In this document: piece after piece, positions 1 through 13,700 of the stretch
Numbering within the stretch: position 1 is the stretch's first letter
Layout: each line of letters starts with the position of its first letter
Source of the DNA: Echiichthys vipera
Taxonomy: Eukaryota > Chordata > Actinopteri > Perciformes > Trachinidae
Length of the DNA: 64,000 nt
Direction: 5' to 3'
Assembly (NCBI GenBank): GCA_963691815.1
Contig: OY829653.1
Span: forward strand, 2,454,444 to 2,518,443
The notes under the pieces: model-generated
Databases searched by the model: none
Seen by the model: only the letters and a program-made list of their open reading frames with translations
What the model was told of the DNA's origin: nothing
Translations under genes and position numbers: made by a program

Positions 1-25
1 CAGCATTGTAAACTGGAGATAAATG

Positions 26-299
26 GTGTCTCAGACCTCCTCCTCTGGTTAGAGATGGTCCAGTCCCAGCCTGGTCCTGGTCCTGGTGTCTCAGACCTCC
101 TCCTCTGGTTAGCCATGGTCCAGTCCCAGCCTGGTCCTGGTCCTGGTGTCTCAGACCTCCTCCTCTGGTTAGCCATGGTCCAGTCCCAGCCTGGTCCTGG
201 TCCTGGTGGCTCAGACCTCCTCCTCTGGTTAGCGATGGTCCAGTCCCAGCCTGGTCCTGGTCCTGGTGTCTCAGACCTCCTCCTCTGGTTAGCAATGGT
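26..299. repeat. 60-bp minisatellite, about 4.5 copies
   Basis: A 60-bp unit recurs in register, each copy carrying the phrases CTCAGACCTCCTCCTCTGG and CCAGTCCCAGCCTGG followed by a doubled GGTCCT. Copies differ at one or two bases (gtc/ggc before CTCAG; gag, gcc, gcg or gca before ATGG). The period is a multiple of three and lacks a stop in one frame, so it looks like a protein repeat, but no gene context supports coding. From 300 to about 590 I see nothing I can assign. Confidence 0.9.
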
Positions 300-597
300 T
301 CCTCTACTTTTACATAGATGCTTCTTTTCCTCCTCTTTCAAACCATCTGTCCTCTCTGTCCAGGATGTGGACATTGCTGTCATCAAAGCAGTGGGCTTTC
401 TCCTTGAGGTGTGAGTGGGCAGCAGAGTCCAGGCCTGAGGAGTTAGCTCTCCTGAATACATATAAACAGGTGGAAATAACAGTGAATGAAAAGTGTAGTT
501 TCACAAAAACACAAATACTCAAGTGCATTTCAGTGCAATAGCCTACTTGTCTGGAGTAAACATACTTTGCACTGCACGTTTAGAGAAACACCATGTG

Positions 598-660
598 CCT
601 ACATTTCCCACAATGCAACGCGGCACCCGGAAAGGGAAGCCAACTGTCAGCTGACTCTGC
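598..660 (+). promoter_or_regulatory. lamtor2: lamtor2 proximal promoter with ZNF143-like motif
   Basis: About 110-170 bp before the lamtor2 ATG lies ACATTTCCCACAATGCAACG, a close match to the ZNF143/THAP11 (SBS) motif typical of housekeeping promoters. It is followed by an ETS-like CCCGGAAAGG and a perfect 10-bp palindrome GTCAGCTGAC (646-655). The palindrome has an E-box core with the same flanks as the lysosomal CLEAR element (GTCACGTGAC) but a different centre. Promoter function is inferred from motif and position; no transcription start is visible. Confidence 0.6.
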
Positions 661-770
661 TTGTGTTGTTGAGTAGTTTTGACAGTTGAGAGTCAGTTAT
701 TCGGTAGTTTAAAGACATAAATATATATTTATATTGTTTAGCATTAGTGTGTGTTAGTGAGTGAGCAGCT

Positions 771-3465
<2,695 letters not shown>

Positions 3466-3566
3466 TTCAGCCTTCTGTCTGCCTGTCGGGGGAAAAAGCC
3501 TCATGTGATCCAGGTCACTGATGGACTACTGTCACACTCTGTGTACATGCACATATCTATGAGTGA

Positions 3567-3617
3567 GCATGTGCGTGTGTGTGTGTGTGTGTGTGCGTGC
3601 GTGTGTGTGTGTGTGGT
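3567..3617. repeat. Interrupted GT microsatellite downstream of lamtor2
   Basis: A GT-rich tract broken by two GC steps, in the probable lamtor2 3' UTR. Confidence 0.85.
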
Positions 3618-3925
3618 GAGGAGGAGTCCGTGTATTTATAATCATGGTATTGAAACTATTAACATGTCTGGGTTTTTAACATGTCGCCCTCCCTCCTCTG
3701 ACTCTTCTTCTGAGTGTGACGGTTCCACTCTCAACCGTCATGTCACCGCTTCGTTCATGTGCAGTTTGAGTGCCGGCGCGATGCTCACAGTAAAGACGAG
3801 ATTTGAACAACGGTCCGTGTGATGAAATGGAGTTAAAGGAGCTGAACTCGACATTCAGAGCTTTAACGCAGCAGCAAACGTTTATATTCTACTTAAAGAT
3901 GGAATAATGAAGTCCCCGAGCAGAG

Positions 3926-4380
<455 letters not shown>

Positions 4381-4458
4381 AGAGCCGTGTGGAGACAATC
4401 CCAGCCCACTTTCGAGTTCAGCACCTTTAACTTTATTTGCTACGACTTATTTCTGTCA

Positions 4459-4464
4459 AATAAA
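4459..4464 (+). terminator. lamtor2: Candidate lamtor2 poly(A) signal AATAAA
   Basis: The first AATAAA I see after the lamtor2 stop, in TGTCAAATAAACATTC, followed by T-rich then TGTGTTTGTG sequence suitable as a downstream element. It would give a 3' UTR of about 1 kb. The same block recurs at about 5440, so this could instead be part of a repeat. Confidence 0.4.
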
Positions 4465-5039
4465 CATTCTTTGATTAACATTCACTTGTTTAGTTTGTGT
4501 TTGTGCTCTGAACTGAGCGAGCTCTTATTATTACGGAGAAGGTAAAGGATCAAATCTTTACATTTAGCCGTCGTTTCAGTTTCTCTCTTATAGTTTAACG
4601 CGTCAATGTTTTTAGTGTCACATTTAAATAAAAACATGAGAATGAAAGTTTTAAAGAATATCTAAAATCAATAAGAAGCGAATTATATATGTTTTATATT
4701 GGTATTACTGTTCACAACACTTTTAGGTGCCTGCAAACCAACATGGAGATGATCATGTTGTTATTTTGCTCTTATTTATATCAAAGTCACATTTCCACGA
4801 TGCTGTTGACGTTAAGACTTTCTCACTAATCTGCATTTCTTGATTCACTGCAGCAAACACGTCCGTTACTTCAGGATGTGGCGTTAAGACACAGACAAAC
4901 ACCACACATTTGTTTCATTATATCAGGCTTTCGACTCACTCTTCTCTCCATCTGCTGCCTTTAAAACCTGAAACACGTTTTAATAAAAGTGTAATTATTA
5001 GAAACCTGAAAGACCTCGTCAGCCTTTCTACGTACGTGC

Positions 5040-5250
5040 ACTTTGATCACAGAGTTTTTACAGAGAGAGAGACACAAAGACAGAGAGACAGACACACTTC
5101 CAGAGATGCAAGCAACCACAGCGTAACAGTAACTATAATAATATCTATGTTAATGTGAATATGACTCATATGTTATGGCGGTTAATACAGCAGAACAGTA
5201 GAAACAAGCACAGCTAAGGTGATATTAATGAAGTAGTAATGAATGAATAT
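5040..5250 (+). mobile_element. Fragment of the dispersed element also at 21222 and 34114
   Basis: The stretch with GACACACTTCCAG, CAGTAACTATAATAATATCT and CAGTAGAAACAAGCACAGCT closely matches the middle part of the elements at 21500-21630 and 34400-34515. Only this portion is present here. Confidence 0.65.
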
Positions 5251-5589
5251 TGTCACAATACTAAAATTACCACATGCAATAAAAGAACAGGACTTCATCT
5301 TTGGGATCAAACAGGAACAAAACATCTGTTAATGTGAAGATCAAAGTTCACAAATCGAACCTTTGCTGTGGAGGTTGTTTTACAGAAACACCGTGTGAAC
5401 TCTGTTTCAGGGTGGTTTCTCTTCGTTTTGTCAGTATTTCGAGTTCAGCACCTTTAACTTTATTTCCAAGCTGTCAAATAAACGTTTTTTTTGATTAATA
5501 TTCACTTGTTTAGTTTGTGTTTATGCTCTGAACGGAGTGAGCGCTTATTACGGAGAAGGTAAAGGATCAAATCTCATATGAACACGTGA

Positions 5590-5712
5590 TTCAATTCAAT
5601 TCAGTTTTATTTACAGTGTCAAATCATAACCAAAGTTATCTCAGGACACTTTACAGAGTAGGTAAAGACCACACTCTATGACTTATTTATGATTTACAGA
5701 GACCCAACAAAT
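5590..5712 (+). mobile_element. 5' fragment of the dispersed element also at 21222 and 34114
   Basis: It begins TTCAATTCAATTCAGTTTTA and continues through ATCTCAGGACACTTTACAGA to ACAGAGACCCAACAA, the conserved start of the two longer copies. It lies in the insert that splits the second Y-Z block. Confidence 0.75.
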
Positions 5713-5976
5713 CTGTCAGCAGTGATTTTTAAAACGGGGTGATCCTCTCTGTGACAGGAGTTACATTTCAATCACCCCACTTTCCAAAGTGCCAGATCTA
5801 CAGTTTTGGATGATACGTACGTATCACTTCATGAGAGCGGGTTTTCACTGCATCTTTCACGATAACATCACACTGGGACAGTAGCAGTGACCGTCATCAA
5901 AGCAAACACAACGTTAATCACAGGTATCACTTTAAACGACGACAGGGCAGTCCCTGCAGTCGTCTCCCTGTCCAGG

Positions 5977-6116
5977 AGCGTGAGGGCATCGTGGTGGAGC
6001 GGCCATCTATCCTGAGCTCACTGCCAACTCCGATGGCCACAGCCACTACAGAGCCCACCCCACCAGACACACTGGGAGGACTGGGAACCTTCAGCCCCGT
6101 CAGCCCCCCTGATTCA
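5977..6116 (+). pseudogene. Exon-like coding fragment, source gene not identified
   Basis: After a good splice-acceptor-like TCGTCTCCCTGTCCAG there is an uninterrupted GC-rich frame. It reads EREGIVVERPSILSSLPTPM, followed by a Thr/Pro-rich stretch and GGLGTFSPVSPPDSS, and then joins abruptly to duplicated block Z. Composition and third-position GC look like a Ser/Pro-rich region of a vertebrate protein. There is no start, no donor and no partner exon nearby. I read it as a captured exon fragment brought in with the 5578-6116 insert. I do not recognise the parent gene, and a lost exon of a local gene is possible. Confidence 0.45.
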
Positions 6117-6832
6117 TCTTTACATTTAGCCGTCGTTTCAGTTTTCCTCTTCTAGTTTAATGCCGTCAATGTTTTTAGTGTCAGATTTAAATAAAAACCT
6201 GCAAACGAAGGCTTTAAAGAATATCTAAAACCAATAAGAAGCAAATTAGGACGTGTAGGAACAACAGATCTGTTCATCTTAACATTAAAAATCACAAATC
6301 GAACCTTTGCCGTGGAGTTATTTTACAGAAACACCGTGTGAACTCTGTTTCAGGGTGGTTTTCCCTTGTAATGAAGCAATAACACTTGCTTCCTGCTTCC
6401 TGCTTCCTGCATGCAGCGACGTGATCGGCCCAGCAGAAGGCGCCTGGCAGTCCCTCTCTGCTGTACCTGCCAGTCGCCCCACCTGTCCAACCTGCCCCCG
6501 CACTGACTCCACCTCTGCAGCTGCACCACCACTCCCTGACACAAGCCCCGCCTGCTGCAGAGGCAGACCAACCTGGATACAGCATGTTTTGTTCAAACAA
6601 GCCAGCTTACTATTAACTCAGATAGGGAAGGGTAGCGAAGGGCAGGAAGCTGGTGACTGGCATACATGTCAGAAACGCTGTGCAGCCATTTTCTTTCCTG
6701 AAGCCTGGAGGGATCTGAGGGGCAGGCTGGGTTTGTGGTGTGAGTCAGCGTCGTCTTACATCCTGCAGCCAGTCTGTGAGTGCTGGAGACACGGCAGTGA
6801 AGTGAGGGGCGGCAACACTGGATGGACAGAAT

Positions 6833-7683
6833 ATGGGGTCAGATGAGGCCTACAACTATGTCTTTAAGGGTGAGTGCGTGCTCTCCTGCCTACTTTATGT
6901 ACAGATGCATCCCCACAGTCTTTGAAGGGGGTTTATTCTCACTGATGTGACATTAAAGCTACTTCCTTGTTTGTTATTAACGTGGCTTTTCCTACAGGGA
7001 TACATAAAAACAGAGTGCAGTGTATTAGTAAATACATGGTAATACACAGCTCTGACGACTGATACCCTGAAGTTACATGTCTGTGCAGCCCTGTCAGCTA
7101 TGTTTCTGTAGTATTTTGCTCGCTTTAGGTGAGTTTCATACAAAGTTAAGTGATACTACATTCACATTGTCAGTTGAGTAAGCATGCATAGTACAGATTA
7201 ATGTTGAAACCAGGATGTGTACGTTAATTCCTGCTTATCTGCAGCCTTCTATGCAGAACAAGGTGCTATAAAGTATCTGGTTTAAAGCTCTGTACAAAGT
7301 GCGTGACTCCTCAGACAGTGGTTTTCCCACATACAACACATCCAGTGTGTGTTCTTCTCTGTCCTCCGCGCTCGCTCCGTCCGTTCTGCACTTAACCTAC
7401 ATGACAAAGTAAACATGTATGTGATGCAGCTGCGTGAAAGCACCAGGTGGCTCTTAACAGATGCAGAGGGAAGTGGGAGTCATTCAGAGAGGTGATCTGG
7501 TTCAGGTACAGTGATTTGACATTTGGGTGCAAAGTGTCATGTTGATAAAAAGGCTCTGCGGGTGAATGGTAAATCCAGAGTTACTGTGTCCAAAACATCC
7601 GATGGCAGCACCGAGTGGATTAACGAGCTCCTCTGCGAAGTGAGATGTAGATAGACAAGTGGGTTTTACTCTTATAGCACAGA

Positions 7684-7725
<42 letters not shown>

Positions 7726-10700
7726 CTGTCTATCTCTACGCTGTCAACGATCAGAATCAGAACATTTTTAATTGAGCTAGTTTTGTCACGTGTCGACCAG
7801 GCACACAGCCATCTTGGAAATGTTGTCATGGAAACACAAATTCACAAGCTACCACATGACAAGATGTTCCGTCAGCGTCACGTCGGGACTTCATGGGTTA
7901 AAATAAGGAGGATAACGAGCTGAATGAGGAACTTTGGGGAGCATTTAAAGGGCGTGTGGCGCCCGTGTCACCGGGTTCTGACTCTCACTAAAGGCTGGAG
8001 TTTAAAAATGACAGGAACACCATTTCAACAAATGTCACAACGGCAAAGACAGACTTTTATAGTTCACTCAACAGACCGTTAGAGAGACACTTCTTGGATC
8101 TGTAAATGTGTTGCCTTGATACATCCGGCTTTGAATGAAGAAATAGATTTATGAGCTTATTTGTAAAGGGGTGTTAGGGCGCACTCACACTGTCCCTCCG
8201 TACTGTACCCAAACAGGTTTTACGGGTAAAGTCTGGTTCCTTTGACCAGTGTGAGTGCAACCGTACCGCGCCTAGGAGCGGCACGCTTGCCGTCCACGGC
8301 CCGTTTGGGAGAGATGGGCTTTTGTAAAGCACGTTTGCACGTGTACGAGCACGAGGCCTACGGCGGTTCTGAGGTCATTTCCTGTGCGCCTGTTGGGACA
8401 TAGAAAAAAGAAGCAGGGACCATGCGCAGACATTTAAAACAATGGCGGCGAAAGGTTCACGTTGGTGTGATGTCTTCCCAGAGGCCTCCTCCCAGCTGGA
8501 CGTGCCTGGAACACCTCCCTAGGGAGGCGCCCAGGGTTCATCCTTACCAGATGATCCTGAACCACCTCAACTGGCTCCTTTCAACACAAAGGAGCAGCGG
8601 CTCTACTCCGAGTTCCTCACGGATGCTGAACTTCTCCCCCTCTCTCTAAGGGAGACTCCAGACCCCCTCCTGAGGAAACACATTTCAGACGCTTGGACCT
8701 GGACCTGGTTCTTTGGGTCCTGACCCAGCTTTCATGACCACAGGTGAGGGTAGGAACCAGGACTGAGCGGTAGATCCAGAGCTTTGTCTTCCTCAGCTCT
8801 CTTTTCATCACAACGGTGCCGTAGAGCGACTGCAGCACCGCCCCCGCTGCTCCGATTCTCCGGCCAAACTCACGCTCGTTCTTTGGGTCATGATTTAGCA
8901 TCATCACCCCGCCAATTAACTAATTTCAGAATTTAAACCCTTCAGCCTGATAACATTTGGAAAGTGTAGAAAAGGTGCAAGATCATTTAATCCCATTTCA
9001 ATTCAGCGGTTGTGCTAAACTGCTAGCTCTATGGCAGGGGTGGGCAATTCTGGTCCTTTATTATTATTTCTCCACACTGGCCTGGGAACGCCTCAGGATC
9101 CCCCAGTTAGAGCTGGTCAATGTGCTCTAACTGGGAAAGGGAAGTTTGGGGTCCCCTGCTAAAGCTGCTGCCCCCGAGACCCGACCCCAGATAAGAGGCT
9201 GAAGATGAGATGAGAAGTCAAACTTTGTTGGGGTTCATGCGCCACTGAACAACGCGGCCCCACCTCCGATGCTGTATCCAGTTCTTTTTATACATCCGTG
9301 GTTTCCCTCTGTTTCCAGTCTTTACACTACCCTGACTTCAGGCTCTAGCTTCATATCTACTGCACAGATATGAGACTGATCTTTAACTCTCGACTCTGAA
9401 CAAGTGCGTTCCCCAAAGTATTAGAACTGTTCCTTCATTCAGTGGAGGGAGGCTGGGGGCCCTCAGGAACAGATCGCTATCGCTGAATAAACTCACTCAC
9501 TGCCGCAGTGTGTGTGTGTGTGATATGGTATCTTGATGGTATGAGCGGGTTTTCATTCCACCTGAGCTCCGTTCAGTCAAACAGAGACACTTATCAGTAA
9601 CATCAGAGTCTATAGCCGTTGCCTGGAATGTAAGCCTGCGCGCTCTCGACCCTCTGCGTACTGTACGCGCGCACAATGTGGAAGCGGTCATTGGCAAAGA
9701 ACGTCTTAGATCTCAGGTGCCCGACAACAAGGCTGCATATATATATATATACTTTAATACATAACATAGTGCGGAAGTTATAATACAGGGATAAAATATA
9801 GAAAAAGTAAATAGTTTATAACAGTAGTAGACTTTAATTGCAAATTGATGTTAGTAGGGATGTAACAAATGCATAATCAGACATAAATTCATTCATTCAT
9901 CTTCAGCCTCTTGTCCCTGTTGGGGTCGCGGGGGGGCTGGAGCCGATCCCAGCTGACATCGGGCGTGAGGCGGGGTCCACCCTGGACAGGACGCCAGTCT
10001 ATCACAGGACACATAGAGACGAACAGAGACAGACAACCATTCACACCTACGGGTGATTTAGAGTCATCAATGAACCGAACACCTGCACGTCTTTGGACTG
10101 TGGGAGGAAACCGGAGAACCCGGAGAAAACCCACGCAGACACGGGGACAACATGCAAACTCCACACAGAAGGGCCCCAGCAGGGATTCAAACCAGGAACC
10201 CTCTCACTGTGAGGCGGATATATATAGATAAGATATAAATATATATATATATATATATAGATAGATATAAACGTGTAAAACAGGTAAAGTGATAGTTTCA
10301 GCAGTGAGTTTTCTATGCAAATTATTTCTTTCCTTTGTACTATTGTATGAAACTAAGTAACCTGGTATTGAACGTTAACTGACAGACGTGAGTTTTTCCT
10401 CTGGATCAACAAACCTGGCTTGAAGGCCTCTTGTCGTGTATCGCCATAGAAACAAGGGGTTGGTATTGTTTGCATAAGAAGTTACTGAGTAGTGGAGGAG
10501 AAGTAGCAGAGGGAGAGAAGTGGCGTTCGCACCTCACCCACTGAAAGAAAAAGTGACTGGGTTGCAGAGTGAACAATTACCTAGAACTAGAAGAAAGTAG
10601 ATCAGCTTGTAAAAACACTCTTCGTAGTGGCCTCAGTCTTCAGGTTCAACATGATGTAAGAAGTGCTGTCAGACTGCGCCTTCATGGGAGTCGGCAGGAA

Positions 10701-13700
10701 CGCCAACTGAACCTCATTCGCTCCTTTGATACCTGTGTAAGAGTGGATCGTCCTCCATTCGAGAGATTGGTGGTTTGATCCCCACCTCCCCCGGTCCACA
10801 TGTTGAAGTGTCCTTGGGCAAGACACTGAACCCTGAATTGCTCCCCGTGCTGCGCATGGGTGTGTCAATGTGGTGTGAATGGTTAGATTAGATGGTCTGT
10901 AGATGTCCACTGCCATCAGTGTGAATGTCTGTGTGAACGGGTGAATGTGACAAACACTGTGAAAGCGCCTTGAGTAGTCAGAAGACTAGAAAGGTGCTAT
11001 ATAAGTACATTGGCGCTGTATAAAGTCCATTTACCATTTTGAAGGTCTATTTCGTAGCTGTTCCGTTGCTTTTAATGTTCTTCATCAGCTGATGGAGTTT
11101 GTCCAGTTAAGAAAAGTCACCATACATTGATGTGGACGGATGAAGCCCTCACCACAGCGACTTCCTGGTTGATCCAATCAGGAAGTGCCAAAAACTGCAG
11201 TTCTCTGAGTGTCCACTAGGGGCAGGTTTCATAACAGAGCAGTTTCTCATTGAGCCCCATGTTAAACAGGCCGTTTACACAGCATCATTAAACCTGTTTA
11301 AGGACAAAAGAACATTCTAGTCTGTGTGTTTAGCTCAGATCTCCATGACAACACTGAGGGGGAGGGGCTAGTTTTTATTTTATTGGAGGTTAAAGTTTAT
11401 GAATAATTAGGGGCGTGGCCTCTTGAGTGACAGCTAGCCCCTGGCCCTCACTTCTCCTCGGAGGTAAACGTCAGCCAGATGGTCGTATGCCCCTCCCCCC
11501 AGCGTCACATACATGCCCTTTTTTGGTCAGAGGAAATGAGGCGGAGTCAAAGTCTGACAAGATGGCGACTCCCGTGGGCAAGGATGACTGGATCAAGTTG
11601 AGAGAACGGACCCCGGCCGGTATGCTACGTCCATTGTCCAAAGAACTGAAAATAATCCTGTATCATGATGAAACTTGGGATTTGCGCCTACTCACCACAG
11701 GCCTCAGTCATTTGTTTGGTACCAGACGAAACAGCGACGGGTCCGACTGGTTAAATAAAAGTTCCACCTCGCTAATTAACAGTTTTCTCTCGTTTGTTTA
11801 ATCCATATAAAATAAACTTTTGTGGTTTTAGGATAGCAGAAAGTCCGGGAACAGCTAGCTTGTTTTAAGAAACACCTACCTGCGCCTCAAGCTTGACACA
11901 CAACCCGCAATTTATGTTTTTACATTTCAGTTTTCTACAGATTTAACAAACAATATCATGTGTTTTTTGACCACTTTGGTTGATAAGTGGATTTTTCTGT
12001 CACCTTTGGACGGACAGGCTAATAGGCGAGCTAATGCCAAGCTATCCTTTCCCTTCCCATCACACCCTAACTCCATATTTAGTGGCTGTGAAGGTGTCAC
12101 AAGGACGTGGATCATTATCTTACTGTTCACAAGCGCACACACCTCAGCAGTAAGCTGTGACTGTGTCCTGTTCAGTTGTGCAGAGAGTGTGTTTTCACGG
12201 TGCGGCCGCATTTTCCTATCTGTGCCAATGAAGCCCAGCCTTCTTTCTCTCTGAGTCAGCCGCCAACGACTGAAACCCAAACATTAGTCACTGAAACGTA
12301 CAGAGGGGGTGTCTGTGTTCCTTCTCGTCCTGTTTACCCAGTAGGTAGGTTCTCGGGACCAAGATAAAAAGGCAGTTGCAGCGTAACTTGTTCCACCTGA
12401 TTTGGAATCAGTTTACAACCTTCGAGCCTCCTTTTATTTCCCTGAAACAAAGCTTCACTTGTGAGACGTTTTGTACCTTGTAGGTTCTTCTAGAGGGGGA
12501 AGTGCGTCCTCTCCGTCAAGCAAGAATGTGGAGGAAAACAGAAAAGACAGTAGATTCGTCCTTCTGCTTTGCTAAAATAGGTTTCTATACATCGACAGCT
12601 CACACCACGAGCGAGGCATGACTGATGCACAGCTTCAGTGATGAATGAAAACCATAATCCAAGCCTATTTTGGGACGATTACGGACAAACGTATGAAAGA
12701 AAAGGATTGTAAGTGATTGTAAAGTCCTCTACTTCTTCTGCAAACCATATTTCTGCACCAACTGGTTTCAATCCTGCCTGAGCTTCGCTTCCTTTACTTG
12801 CCAACTTCACTCCTGGCTGTCTAAATAAATAAATAAATAAAAAACTATCAGCGTATTTTGGAATTGGCATCTCACCAGTGCGTGCTGGGGTAGCCTACAG
12901 CACAACAAGGAACTGAGTTGTGATTGGTTATCTCCTAACCGATCAATAATCCGGTGTATTCTGTTACAGGCCAACAGCCCACATCGTTCCCCAGTGTTTT
13001 ACTCAACATTTGCTCTATCTGCATTGTTCGCTGTGCATGTTTGGGTTAAAACAATTAAGTCATTTACCACGGAGGTGTGGTGCTGTCTTTAAAAACTGTC
13101 AGGCCCAGGCAGGCATGAGGACTCAGACGCGGAGGTTCACGGATCATAACTGAATTTATTCTTTGACGACGAGAACAGAGACTGGCACAGAGCAAAAAGG
13201 CCAAATCACTCTGCACAGGAGGAACAAACACAAGGACAAAGTTGACAAATTAATCTCTAAACTATGACGCTCAATACAGGAAGTGAACAAAATAAGTGAT
13301 TAAACAAGGAACACAAACACCTGAACGTGGAAACAATGAACCCAGTGACATGAACAAGACTGTGGAAAAACGCTGGATACATTCGACACAAGGTGCGAAA
13401 TAATCTGGCAACGGGACAAGAGGGAAGACACGGACTATATACACATGAAGGGAGGGGAAGACACAGTCTATATACACATGAAGGGAGGGGAAGACACGGA
13501 CTATATACACATGAAGGGAGGGGAAGACACGGACTATATACACATGAAGGGAGGGGAAGACACGGACTATATACACATGAAGGGAGGGGAAGACACGGAC
13601 TATATACACATGAAGGGAGGGGAAGACACGGACTATATACACATGAAGGGAGGGGAAGACACGGACTATATACACATGAGGGGAGGGGGCACAGGTGGAA

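Larger units (their letters stand above)
4408..6360 (+). repeat. Local duplicated blocks X-Y-Z between lamtor2 and rab25
   Basis: Block Y (GAGTTCAGCACCTTTAACTT to GGTAAAGGATCAAATC) occurs at about 4408-4553 and 5440-5577. Block Z (CTTTACATTTAGCCGTCGTT to CAATAAGAAGC) occurs at 4554-4690 and 6117-6252. Block X (CACAAATCGAACCTTTGC to CTCTGTTTCAGGGTGG) occurs at about 5347-5414 and 6294-6358. The order Y-Z..X-Y-(insert)-Z-X fits tandem duplication of a roughly 1-kb unit. The second Y-Z junction is split by about 540 bp (5578-6116). About 4690-5040 holds nothing else I recognise. Confidence 0.8.

Noticed and set aside
310..414. Possible exon DVDIAVIKAVGFLLE between CTGTCCAG and GTGAGT
   Set aside because: Splice-like ends are present but there is no recognised protein, no partner exon, and too little room before the lamtor2 promoter.
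11427..11801. 124-codon frame with an AAGATGGCG start context and MATPVGKDDWIKLRER
   Set aside because: No domain or family recognised, no splice support, lies within rab25 intron 1 among repeat remnants.
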